Shown one piece after another: positions 53,042 through 61,583 of a DNA stretch of 64,000 nucleotides. How positions within the stretch are numbered: the first letter of the stretch is position 1; each line of letters starts with the position of its first letter. Under the pieces are notes generated by a model. The model had not been told where the DNA came from. It saw nothing but the letters and a program-made list of their open reading frames with translations, and did no database searches. The DNA lies in assembly GCA_910587515.1 (NCBI GenBank), contig CAJULW010000026.1, positions 1 to 64,000 of the forward strand, read 5' to 3'. The translations under genes and the position numbers were made by a program. The stretch is from an uncultured Duncaniella sp. GTDB taxonomy: Bacteria; Bacteroidota; Bacteroidia; Bacteroidales; Muribaculaceae.

Positions 53042-55114
53042 TTACGAAGGCATCGACGCGAGTTTCTCTTCCATCGCGAGCACTTCATCGCGCAGGCGCG
53101 CGGCTTCGATAAAGTCCATGCGCTTGGCGGCCTCTACCATTTCGAGGCGACGTTTGGTGATGAGTTTCTGGAGTGCGTCTGCTGAAAGATATGGTATGAC
53201 CGGATCGGCCGCAAGATTGACTTTGGTGCTGTATTCCTCCGCGTATGGCACTGACTTTGCCTTTCCTCTTTTTGCATCGGCTTTGCCTTTTGGTGCCATC
53301 CGGTCGTTGTCGTTTCCGTTTTCGAGCCCGATGATCGAGTTGCGCGCTTTGACGATGGCCTGCGGGGTGATACCGTGTTCTTCGTTGTAGGCCAATTGGA
53401 GCGCCCTTCGTCGAGAAGTCTCGTCGATGGTCTGTTGCATTGAGTCTGTGATCTTGTCGGCATACATGATTACCGTGCCGTTGAGGTTTCGGGCTGCGCG
53501 ACCTACGGTCTGTGTGAGTGAACGGTGGCTGCGGAGAAAACCTTCCTTGTCTGCATCGAGTATGGCGACGAGCGACACTTCGGGCAGGTCGAGGCCTTCG
53601 CGCAGCAGGTTGACACCGACGAGTACATCGAATTCGCCCGCTCTCAGTCCGTCGATGATGCGTATACGGTCAAGCGTATCAACATCACTGTGTATGTAGG
53701 CCGTCTTTATACGCAGACGTGTCAGATAGTCGTTCAGTTCCTCAGCCATGCGTTTGGTCAGGGTCGTGACGAGCACTCTTTCGTCGCGGTCGATACGTTC
53801 GTTGATCTCATGGAGCAGATCGTCTATCTGGTTGAGCGATGGCCTGACCTCTATTATGGGGTCGAGTAGTCCGGTGGGGCGTATGATCTGCTCGACGACT
53901 ACACCTTCACATTTTTCGAGTTCATAGTCGGCCGGGGTCGCGCTGACGTATAGCACCTGAGGAGTCAACCTCTCGAACTCTTCGAATTTCAGCGGACGGT
54001 TGTCAAGAGCGGCCTGAAGACGGAAGCCGTATTCCACAAGATTCATTTTGCGTGAAAGGTCTCCACCATACATAGCGCGGCATTGCGGAAGCGTCACATG
54101 GCTTTCGTCGATTATCGTGAGAAAGTCTTTCGGGAAATAGTCGAGCAGACAGAAAGGACGCATACCGGGCTGACGGCCGTCAAAATAGCGGCTGTAGTTT
54201 TCTATGCCGGAGCAATGGCCGACCTCGCGCAGCATTTCGATATCGTAAGTGACGCGTTCAAGCAGGCGTTTTGCCTCCAGCTCTTTGGCTTCGCGCATGA
54301 AATAGTTGTATTGTTCACCGAGATCGAGTTCGATCTGGCCTATGGCCGAGCCCATACGCTCGGGTGAGGTAACGAAAAGATTGGCTGGATAGATCTGAAA
54401 GATGTCATGATTTCCGAGTGACGCGTTATCGTCGGGGTGCAAGGTTTTGATCGATTCTATTTCGTCGCCCCAGAATGTCACGCGGACGATAATTTCCTCG
54501 TAGGCCAGACGTATGTCTACAGTGTCACCTTTGACTCTGAATGTGCCGCGTGACAGTTCCACCTCGTTGCGCGAATAAAGCGATCCGACAAGCGAGCGCA
54601 GAAATTTGTTGCGGGTGATTTTCTGGCCGACCTTCACTGTCACGACGTTGCTGTCGAAATCCTCCGGATTTCCCATGCCATATAGACAGGATACGGAGGA
54701 GACGACCACGACGTCTTTGCGTCCAGAAAGAAGTGCGGAAACGGTGGCGAGTCGCAGTTTTTCGATCTCGTCGTTGATCATCAGGTCTTTTTCGATGTAC
54801 TTGTCGACAGTCGGTATATAGGCTTCCGGTTGGTAATAGTCGTAGTACGATACGAAATATTGTACCGAGTTATTCGGGAAAAAACTTTTGAATTCGCTGT
54901 ATAGCTGTGCGGCGAGTGTTTTGTTGTGACTCAGTATGAGTGTCGGTTTTTCAACCTGCGCGATGACGTTGGCCATCGTGAACGTTTTTCCCGAACCTGT
55001 CACACCGAGAAGGGTCTGGGCTTTATCCCCTGCTTTGATGCCGGCGACAAGTTGTTCGATTGCCTGCGGTTGGTCGCCTGTCGGCTGATATTGTGAGGTC
55101 AACTGGAAATTCAT
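53042..55114 (-). CDS. uvrB: Excinuclease ABC subunit B
   Basis: The 690-residue UvrB is the damage-verification helicase of nucleotide excision repair. It carries Walker A GVTGSGKTFTMAN, the beta-hairpin SYYDYYQPEAYIP that is inserted into DNA, helicase motifs such as GVNLLREGLDLPEVSLVAILDAD and SHRSLTQTVGRAARN, and a C-terminal UVR domain (AAKRMDFIEAARLRDEVLAMEEKL) that contacts UvrC. The length is normal. The -7 element lies so close to the ATG that the message may be almost leaderless. Confidence 0.98.
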   Translation of the reverse strand: MNFQLTSQYQPTGDQPQAIEQLVAGIKAGDKAQTLLGVTGSGKTFTMANVIAQVEKPTLILSHNKTLAAQLYSEFKSFFPNNSVQYFVSYYDYYQPEAYIPTVDKYIEKDLMINDEIEKLRLATVSALLSGRKDVVVVSSVSCLYGMGNPEDFDSNVVTVKVGQKITRNKFLRSLVGSLYSRNEVELSRGTFRVKGDTVDIRLAYEEIIVRVTFWGDEIESIKTLHPDDNASLGNHDIFQIYPANLFVTSPERMGSAIGQIELDLGEQYNYFMREAKELEAKRLLERVTYDIEMLREVGHCSGIENYSRYFDGRQPGMRPFCLLDYFPKDFLTIIDESHVTLPQCRAMYGGDLSRKMNLVEYGFRLQAALDNRPLKFEEFERLTPQVLYVSATPADYELEKCEGVVVEQIIRPTGLLDPIIEVRPSLNQIDDLLHEINERIDRDERVLVTTLTKRMAEELNDYLTRLRIKTAYIHSDVDTLDRIRIIDGLRAGEFDVLVGVNLLREGLDLPEVSLVAILDADKEGFLRSHRSLTQTVGRAARNLNGTVIMYADKITDSMQQTIDETSRRRALQLAYNEEHGITPQAIVKARNSIIGLENGNDNDRMAPKGKADAKRGKAKSVPYAEEYSTKVNLAADPVIPYLSADALQKLITKRRLEMVEAAKRMDFIEAARLRDEVLAMEEKLASMPS

Positions 55115-55120
55115 AACTTA

Positions 55121-55128
55121 CAAAGTTA
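55121..55128 (-). promoter_or_regulatory. -7 element directly upstream of uvrB
   Basis: Minus-strand TAACTTTG ends 7 bp before the uvrB ATG (55114). If used, transcription would start at or next to the start codon. There is no -33 match. Confidence 0.35.
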
Positions 55129-55494
55129 TAAAAAATCCGTGAAACGATGCGTCACCGGTGTCCTATAAAAAGTTAACGGGCATACGGGACGTTTGTATCG
55201 TCATTTTTCCGAAAGATATGATAGATTGTTTTCCTGAAGAGCGATGGGAGAAATTTCGTCAGGTATATATGCCGATTTTTCCAAATGTGCCCTCTCGGAG
55301 TTTCGTAGTAGATGTATTTCGAATCCGCCCAAAGGTGTGTATATCTTGATTCGCTGATTTACTATCTTATAAGCCAAATTTAGGATGTATGTCTGAATGA
55401 TATGTCAAGTGTAAAATCAATTGTATTATCGCGCTTTTTTACTTTTTGTATGATGTAATTTTGTAATTGTTAGATTTTTATAAAAAACAGAATT
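55129..55494. other. Gap between uvrB and the DUF6291-like gene
   Basis: No gene is supported here. A 63-codon plus-strand frame (55158-55349, GTG start) has an ordinary composition (DMIDCFPEERWEKFRQVYMP) but no recognisable family or promoter. TAATTTTG at 55456-55463 may be the -7 element of the next gene, without a matching -33. Confidence 0.5.
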
Positions 55495-55989
55495 ATGGGT
55501 AAAATAGAGGGATGCACAAGGCCGGTGTCGGAAAAATTTTATTGCTATATACATGGCAGGGTCAGAGATTCGTTCACTGATATCGGAGTTGACGGTGATG
55601 CGGTTGAAATCATGATGTCGGTTATCGACAGGTATATGGAAACCGGTGAGGAGCCGCCTAAGGAAAAGGAGTTGATGTTTGTGCGGCTGCTGTTTACACT
55701 TTTGCGTCCGGAGATAGACAAGGCTATGGCAAGATCGAAAAAGGCCCGTGAGCGGGCTGCCGTACGGAAACTGGCGAAAACAGCGGTCGGGAACAATTAC
55801 GTTGGTATATTCGTTAATAAAAATGAAAAGGTTTCCGGAGGGTTCTCTCCGGGACATGCTTTATACAATGATTCCGTAATTAATCACGTTTCAGTACATT
55901 ATGCCTCTAAAAAAACGTTTACAGACCGCTCCCGTCCACAAGGTCACGTTTGCGGCATTGCTCGTGACGATAGGGATCGTGTTCGGTGA
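55495..55989 (+). CDS. Small protein resembling DUF6291, overlapping kup
   Basis: The frame encodes 164 residues. The part MMSVIDRYMETGEEPPKEKE and LLFTLLRPEIDKAMARSKKARE resembles DUF6291-type proteins, a family of unknown function also seen in phages and mobile elements. The C-terminal 30 residues run 89 bp into kup in another frame and look like chance coding. No membrane segment or signal peptide is visible. The family call is from a short similarity only. Confidence 0.5.
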   Translation: MGKIEGCTRPVSEKFYCYIHGRVRDSFTDIGVDGDAVEIMMSVIDRYMETGEEPPKEKELMFVRLLFTLLRPEIDKAMARSKKARERAAVRKLAKTAVGNNYVGIFVNKNEKVSGGFSPGHALYNDSVINHVSVHYASKKTFTDRSRPQGHVCGIARDDRDRVR

Positions 55990-57859
55990 CATAGGGACAT
56001 CTCCACTCTATGTCATGAAGGCGATTATTTCGGCCAATGACGTTGTAAGCGAGCCATATATCATAGGAGCCGTATCATGCGTAATATGGACTCTGACCTT
56101 ACAGACCACTGTCAAGTATGTCATAATCGCCCTCAGGGCCGACAATAAAGGCGAGGGTGGTATACTTGCTTTGTATTCACTGATCAAACGTATGCCTCAC
56201 CGTTGGCTCTACTTTCTTGCGGCTATCGGAGCGAGCGCGCTTATAGCTGATGGGGTCATCACTCCGGCTATGACTGTCACATCGGCTGTCGAGGGGCTTC
56301 GTGATTTGAATCCTGATGCTCCTGTGCTTCCGGTTGTTTTGTTGATTATCGCAGGTATATTTCTTGTGCAATGTCTTGGCACGAAAGCTATCGGCCGTTT
56401 TTTCGGGCCGTTTATGCTCGCATGGTTTTTGATGCTCGGAATCCTGGGTTTGGTACATTTATCGGATGAGTGGTCTGTTATGAAAGCTTTCAATCCGGTT
56501 TATGCGGTGAGGTTGCTGATAGACTATCCAGGATGGTTCGTGATTCTCGGAGCGGTGTTTTTGTGTACGACAGGTGCGGAAGCGCTTTATTCGGATCTCG
56601 GACATTGCGGGCGCGGGAACATAACTTACGCATGGTTTTTTGTAAAAGCGATGCTCATACTCAATTATCTTGGTCAGGGAGCCTGGATAATCTCGCATTC
56701 TGCGTCGTTGGGACCTGACATAAATCCGTTCTATGCCGTAATGCCGAGATGGTTTCTGCCGGCCGGCATTCTGATGAGCACCGGTGCTGCGATCATAGCG
56801 AGCCAGGCATTGCTCAGTGGTTCGTTTACGATTTTCAGCGAGGCAATGAGCCTGAATTTCTGGCCTCGTCTCCGTATAAAATATCCGTCGACTCTAAAAG
56901 GTCAGCTTTATATTCCATTAGTGAATTGTTTGCTCTTTGTCGGGTGTGTGCTTACGGTGCTCATATTCCGTAGTTCGGGACGCATGGAAGCGGCATACGG
57001 TCTTGCTATCACTGTGACGATGCTGATGACAACAGTGCTTCTCGCATTTTATCTACGTCACAGGGGGGTAAGTCTATGGTTAGTGGCTGTTTTTGCTACG
57101 ATATTTATTGCCATAGAGGGAGCGTTTTTCTTAGCCAATATGTTCAAGTTTGTGCATGGAGGCTGGTTCACGATCCTTATAGCAGGTCTTGTGTGCGCTA
57201 TAATGCTCGTGTGGCGACGGGCAACGGTGATTCGTAGGAAATACATAGAGTATCATCGGTTTTCGGATTATTTCGATGTGATATCGGATATGAAGTCTGA
57301 TCGTGATATACCGAAATATGCTTCGAATCTGGTCTATCTCAGCCGTTCGCATCGTGCCGATATGGTCGAGAGCAAATTGATCTATTCGATAATCAATAAA
57401 TCGCCCAAACGGGCTGATCATTATTGGATAGTCCGTGTGGAGTTCACAGACAGTCCCGATACGTTGGAGTACGAGCGGACTGTGTTGATTCCTGATACGC
57501 TTGTGAGCCTTAATTTCCGTATCGGGTTTCGCATACAGCCTCAGTTGAGTGTCTATCTGCGTCAAGCGGTGGAAGATATGGTGGCTGACGGACTGATCGA
57601 TCTGACAAGCGATTATCCGTCGCTCAGGCGTCATGGGATTTCCGGAGACTTCCGTTTTATAATCATACACCGTATTTTTTCACCGTCGAGCCATTGTGAC
57701 GCGCGTGACCGCTTGCTGATGGATATGCATCGTATACTCAGACGCATGGAGTTGTGTACGGACGATGCGTTCGGTCTTGACACCAGTAATGTGAAAATTG
57801 AAAATGTTCCTTTGATAATTGAAAAAAGGACTTCCAGACGGATAAAACGTGTTGTGTGA
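55901..57859 (+). CDS. kup: Potassium transporter Kup
   Basis: The 652-residue KUP/HAK-type K+:H+ symporter starts at ATG 55901. Its first helix region reads ALLVTIGIVFGDIGTSPLYV, the family signature. About twelve helices follow (to about residue 430), with GVITPAMTVTSAVEGL and GAEALYSDLGHCGR as further marks. The C-terminal 200 residues are cytosolic (YLSRSHRADMVESKLIYSI). It imports K+ in an energy-dependent manner. It overlaps the upstream small ORF by 89 bp and is followed by a strong terminator. Confidence 0.96.
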   Translation: MPLKKRLQTAPVHKVTFAALLVTIGIVFGDIGTSPLYVMKAIISANDVVSEPYIIGAVSCVIWTLTLQTTVKYVIIALRADNKGEGGILALYSLIKRMPHRWLYFLAAIGASALIADGVITPAMTVTSAVEGLRDLNPDAPVLPVVLLIIAGIFLVQCLGTKAIGRFFGPFMLAWFLMLGILGLVHLSDEWSVMKAFNPVYAVRLLIDYPGWFVILGAVFLCTTGAEALYSDLGHCGRGNITYAWFFVKAMLILNYLGQGAWIISHSASLGPDINPFYAVMPRWFLPAGILMSTGAAIIASQALLSGSFTIFSEAMSLNFWPRLRIKYPSTLKGQLYIPLVNCLLFVGCVLTVLIFRSSGRMEAAYGLAITVTMLMTTVLLAFYLRHRGVSLWLVAVFATIFIAIEGAFFLANMFKFVHGGWFTILIAGLVCAIMLVWRRATVIRRKYIEYHRFSDYFDVISDMKSDRDIPKYASNLVYLSRSHRADMVESKLIYSIINKSPKRADHYWIVRVEFTDSPDTLEYERTVLIPDTLVSLNFRIGFRIQPQLSVYLRQAVEDMVADGLIDLTSDYPSLRRHGISGDFRFIIIHRIFSPSSHCDARDRLLMDMHRILRRMELCTDDAFGLDTSNVKIENVPLIIEKRTSRRIKRVV

Positions 57860-57890
57860 AAATGACAGTGAATCGGGATAGATATCAATA

Positions 57891-57944
57891 AAACACCGCA
57901 AATGCAGGATATGTGTGATTATAGCTCCTGCGTTTGCGGTGTTT
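57891..57944. terminator. Terminator between kup and the alcohol dehydrogenase gene
   Basis: AAACACCGCAAA-TGCAGGA pairs with TCCTGCG-TTTGCGGTGTTT, about 19 bp with one mismatch and a 16-nt loop, between convergent genes. Confidence 0.85.
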
Positions 57945-58037
57945 AGTGGCTGTTAGGTTAATCAACGGTGGTATTTAAATAGTCTCTAAATAGTCTCTTT
58001 TTGCAACGTGTTTAACCAATGTTGAATATTAGGGGAC

Positions 58038-59213
58038 TTAAAAATCGGTTGCGATACGGTATATTTCAGCTGTTTCCGCTGCTCCGAGTGACATGTAGCC
58101 GCCTATCCGTTCGCCTTTGTTTTCGTGGAGTTTCCTTACAAGGAGTGGTATGTCGGGATTGTCGATGCCAAGAGCTGTCATGCTTATTGGTAGACCTATC
58201 GAATTGAAAAATGCGCGTAACGCTTCGATCCCTTCAAGTGCGGCTGTCATGTCGTCGGTGGCTTTGATATCGAAAACACTTCGGCCGAATTGCGCTATTT
58301 TGGACGGATTTGTGCGGGCCACGAATGTCATCCATGCCGGAGTGACGACTGCAAGCCCTGCTCCATGGGTGACGCCATAAACCGCGCTTAGTTCGTGCTC
58401 GAGGAAGTGTGACGACCAATCCTCGCGGCGTCCGCAACCGCAGACTCCGTTATGTGCGAGAGTGCCGCTCCACATGATGTTGGCGCGTGCGTCATAGTTG
58501 TCAGGTTCGGCCATGACTTTGGGGGCTTCCGCGATGATCGCTTTAAGAAGGCCTTCGCAAAGGCGGTCGGTAACTTCGACTTCGCTTGTCGGGGTGAAAT
58601 AGCGTTCCATGATATGGACCATCATGTCGGCTATTCCGCTTGCGGTCTGATATGGTGGCAAGGTATAGGTCAGTTCCGGATTCAGACATGCGAACCTTGG
58701 ACGCAGGGCCGACTCAGTGCGCAATGATATTTTGTGCAGCCCGTCGATACGAGTTATCACAGAGTTGCCACTGCCTTCGCTTCCGGCTGCGGGGATGGTT
58801 AGCACCACGCCTACGGGCAATGCTTCGGTGACTGTTTTTTTGCCGGCATAGAAGTCCCAGAAATCTCCGTCGTATGGCACTCCACAGGCGATTGCCTTGG
58901 CTGTGTCTATGACAGAGCCGCCTCCTACGGCGATGAGTGCATCGATTCTCTCTTTGCGGGCGAGTTCTATTCCTTCATAGACCTTGTCGTCTGTCGGATT
59001 CGGTTTTATACCTCCAAGTTCTATGAAAGATATACCGATGGAGCCGAGCGAGTCTTTTACACGGTCGAGCAGTCCGCTGCGTATGGCGGAGTTGCCCCCA
59101 TAGACTATCATTACATGTTTCCATCCTGCTTGTGAGCTCAGTTCTGCCACTTTACATTCGGCTCCACGGCCGAATACGTATTTTGTCGGGGTATAGAATG
59201 TGAAATTTTCCAT
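58038..59213 (-). CDS. Iron-containing alcohol dehydrogenase (butanol dehydrogenase-like)
   Basis: From ATG 59213 the product has 391 residues (an in-frame TTG at 59234 is less likely). It is a group III Fe-ADH. The start MENFTFYTPTKYVFGRG is typical of the YqhD/BdhA branch. The NAD(P) region is IAVGGGSVIDTAKAIACG. Metal ligands lie in ASGIADMMVHIMERYF, SSHFLEHELSAVYGVTHGAG and nearby. These enzymes reduce aldehydes or oxidise alcohols in the cytosol; the cofactor and substrate are unknown. It lies 138 bp beyond the mut terminator and is transcribed the same way as mutAB. Confidence 0.9.
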   Translation of the reverse strand: MENFTFYTPTKYVFGRGAECKVAELSSQAGWKHVMIVYGGNSAIRSGLLDRVKDSLGSIGISFIELGGIKPNPTDDKVYEGIELARKERIDALIAVGGGSVIDTAKAIACGVPYDGDFWDFYAGKKTVTEALPVGVVLTIPAAGSEGSGNSVITRIDGLHKISLRTESALRPRFACLNPELTYTLPPYQTASGIADMMVHIMERYFTPTSEVEVTDRLCEGLLKAIIAEAPKVMAEPDNYDARANIMWSGTLAHNGVCGCGRREDWSSHFLEHELSAVYGVTHGAGLAVVTPAWMTFVARTNPSKIAQFGRSVFDIKATDDMTAALEGIEALRAFFNSIGLPISMTALGIDNPDIPLLVRKLHENKGERIGGYMSLGAAETAEIYRIATDF

Positions 59214-59351
59214 AATGACGTATGTTTTTGTCAAGGCTTTTTCAAGCCTCTCGGTTTCTTTGTGATGGATGTTTATGAATCGTCAACATGACGTTTTCAA
59301 CAGTGAAGCCAGATTGAAAAAAGTTAAGATGATTTTTGGCTCTAATAAAAA

Positions 59352-59382
59352 CGGGGACGCAAAAATGGTGATTGCGTCCCCG
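59352..59382. terminator. Terminator of the mutA-mutB operon
   Basis: CGGGGACGCAA and TTGCGTCCCCG form a perfect 11-bp stem with a 9-nt loop. The minus strand continues TTTTTATT, 38 bp after the mutB stop; the plus strand continues GAAAAAAAA. Confidence 0.93.
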
Positions 59383-59420
59383 GAAAAAAAAGTATTGTTG
59401 CTATTCTTGAAGCCGGGAGT

Positions 59421-61556
59421 TTATTCCTCGGTTTCGAGCAGTTCGAGCATCTTTATGGCTGATACCGGAATACGTGTACCGGGGCCGAAGATGGCCGCTA
59501 CGCCTGCCTTGTAGAGGAAGTCGTAGTCCTGGGCTGGAATAACGCCTCCGGCTGTCACGAGGATGTCTTCGCGGCCAAGCTTGCGAAGTTCTTCGATCAC
59601 TTGCGGGATAAGAGTCTTGTGGCCGGCTGCGAGCGATGACACACCAAGGATGTGTACATCGTTTTCCACAGCCTGGCGGGCTGCTTCGGCCGGTGTCTGG
59701 AAGAGCGGACCCATGTCGACGTCGAATCCGCAGTCGGCATAACCGGTGGCGACAACTTTCGCACCGCGGTCGTGTCCGTCCTGTCCCATCTTGGCGATCA
59801 TGATTCGAGGTTGACGACCTTCGCGTTTTGCAAATTCATCGCACATCTGCTGTGCTTTGATGAAGTCCGGATCTTGTTTCGTTTCTGATGAGTACACGCC
59901 TGAAATAGTTCTGATTACTGCTTTGTAACGACCTACGACATCTTCGCAGGCATCTGAGATCTCTCCGAGTGTCGCACGCAATCCGGCAGCCTTGACTGCG
60001 AGATCGAGAAGGTTGCCTTGTTTTGTACGCACGCATTCCGTGATTGCCTTGAGGGCTTTCTTGACGGCTTCTTCGTCGCGTTGGCCTTTAAGGTCGACAA
60101 GACGTGCCACCTGATCTTTGCGCACTTCGGTGTTGTCGATTTCGAGAATATCGATCGGGTCTTCGTGGTCAAGACGGTATTTGTTGATGCCAACGATGGT
60201 CTGACGGCCTGAGTCGATGCGAGCCTGAGTACGTGCAGAGGCTTCTTCAATGCGCATCTTGGGCAGACCGGATTCGATGGCCTTGGCCATGCCGCCGAGT
60301 TTTTCGATTTCCTGGATGTGTTCCCATGCGCGGTGTGCTATCTCGTTGGTGAGAGCTTCCACGTAGTATGATCCGCCCCATGGATCGACCTGCTTGGTGA
60401 CCATGGTTTCTTCTTGGATATAGATTTGGGTGTTGCGGGCGATACGGGCAGAGAAATCGGTCGGGAGCGCGATGGCCTCGTCGAGCGCGTTGGTGTGGAG
60501 TGACTGGGTGTGTCCGAGTGCTGCGCCCATGGCTTCGATACAGGTACGGCCTACGTTATTGAAGGGATCCTGTTCGGTGAGCGACCAACCGGATGTCTGT
60601 GAGTGGGTGCGGAGCGCGAGTGATTTTGGATTTTTCGGATTGAACTGTTTCACGATCTTTGCCCAAAGGAGACGTGCGGCACGCATTTTGGCCACTTCCA
60701 TGAAGTAGTTCATGCCTATTGCCCAGAAGAAAGACAGGCGCGGTGCGAAAGCGTCGATGTCTATGCCTGCGTTGATGCCTGCGCGGAGATATTCGAGACC
60801 GTCAGCCAAAGTGTATGCCAACTCGATGTCACATGTGGCTCCAGCTTCCTGCATGTGGTAGCCGGAAATTGAGATCGAGTTGAATTTAGGCATATTCTGC
60901 GAGGTGTATTCGAAGATATCAGCGATGATACGCATCGAGAATTCCGGTGGGTAGATGTAGGTGTTGCGCACCATGAACTCCTTGAGAATGTCGTTCTGTA
61001 TGGTTCCGGCCATTTCTTCGAGTTTCGCTCCTTGTTCGAGGCCTGCGTTGATGTAGAAAGCGAGGACGGGAAGCACGGCACCGTTCATTGTCATTGACAC
61101 GGACATCTTGTTCAGGGGTATGCCCTCGAACAGTACTTTCATGTCTTCGAGCGAGCAGATCGATACACCGGCTTTACCTACGTCGCCTACCACGCGTTCG
61201 TGGTCCGCGTCATATCCGCGGTGTGTCGCGAGGTCGAAAGCTACGGAAAGACCCTTTTGTCCGGAGGCAAGGTTGCGACGGTAAAATGCGTTTGATTCGG
61301 CCGCGGTCGAGAAGCCGGCATACTGGCGTATGGTCCAGGGACGCAACGGATACATCGCACTATACGGGCCGCGCAGGAATGGTGGGATACCTGACACGTA
61401 GTCGAGGTGTTCCAATCCTTCGAGATCCTGTTTGGTGTATATGGGTTTTACAGGGATAAGTTCGGGGGTGATCCATTCTTCCCCCTGAGTTTCGGGGACA
61501 TGAAGGTCACCGAAAGCGTCGTTTATTATGTCGATTTCTTTGAAATTGGGTTTCAT
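59421..61556 (-). CDS. mutB: Methylmalonyl-CoA mutase, large (catalytic) subunit
   Basis: This 711-residue subunit interconverts succinyl-CoA and (R)-methylmalonyl-CoA with adenosylcobalamin, a step of propionate formation. The N-terminal TIM barrel (about 50-400; PWTIRQYAGFSTAAESNAFYR, AFDLATHRGYDADHERV, SGYHMQEAGATCDIELA) binds the CoA ester. The C-terminal B12 domain (about 580-711) carries the cobalt-ligand motif MGQDGHDRGAKV (DxHxxG, near residue 590). It follows mutA by 27 bp. The epimerase and decarboxylase of the pathway are not in this window. Confidence 0.98.
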   Translation of the reverse strand: MKPNFKEIDIINDAFGDLHVPETQGEEWITPELIPVKPIYTKQDLEGLEHLDYVSGIPPFLRGPYSAMYPLRPWTIRQYAGFSTAAESNAFYRRNLASGQKGLSVAFDLATHRGYDADHERVVGDVGKAGVSICSLEDMKVLFEGIPLNKMSVSMTMNGAVLPVLAFYINAGLEQGAKLEEMAGTIQNDILKEFMVRNTYIYPPEFSMRIIADIFEYTSQNMPKFNSISISGYHMQEAGATCDIELAYTLADGLEYLRAGINAGIDIDAFAPRLSFFWAIGMNYFMEVAKMRAARLLWAKIVKQFNPKNPKSLALRTHSQTSGWSLTEQDPFNNVGRTCIEAMGAALGHTQSLHTNALDEAIALPTDFSARIARNTQIYIQEETMVTKQVDPWGGSYYVEALTNEIAHRAWEHIQEIEKLGGMAKAIESGLPKMRIEEASARTQARIDSGRQTIVGINKYRLDHEDPIDILEIDNTEVRKDQVARLVDLKGQRDEEAVKKALKAITECVRTKQGNLLDLAVKAAGLRATLGEISDACEDVVGRYKAVIRTISGVYSSETKQDPDFIKAQQMCDEFAKREGRQPRIMIAKMGQDGHDRGAKVVATGYADCGFDVDMGPLFQTPAEAARQAVENDVHILGVSSLAAGHKTLIPQVIEELRKLGREDILVTAGGVIPAQDYDFLYKAGVAAIFGPGTRIPVSAIKMLELLETEE

Positions 61557-61583
61557 ATCTGAGGTATGATGGGGGTTGACGGT

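Noticed and set aside
55158..55349. 63-codon GTG-started frame between uvrB and the DUF6291-like gene
   Set aside because: Ordinary composition but no promoter, family or neighbour support; could be a remnant.
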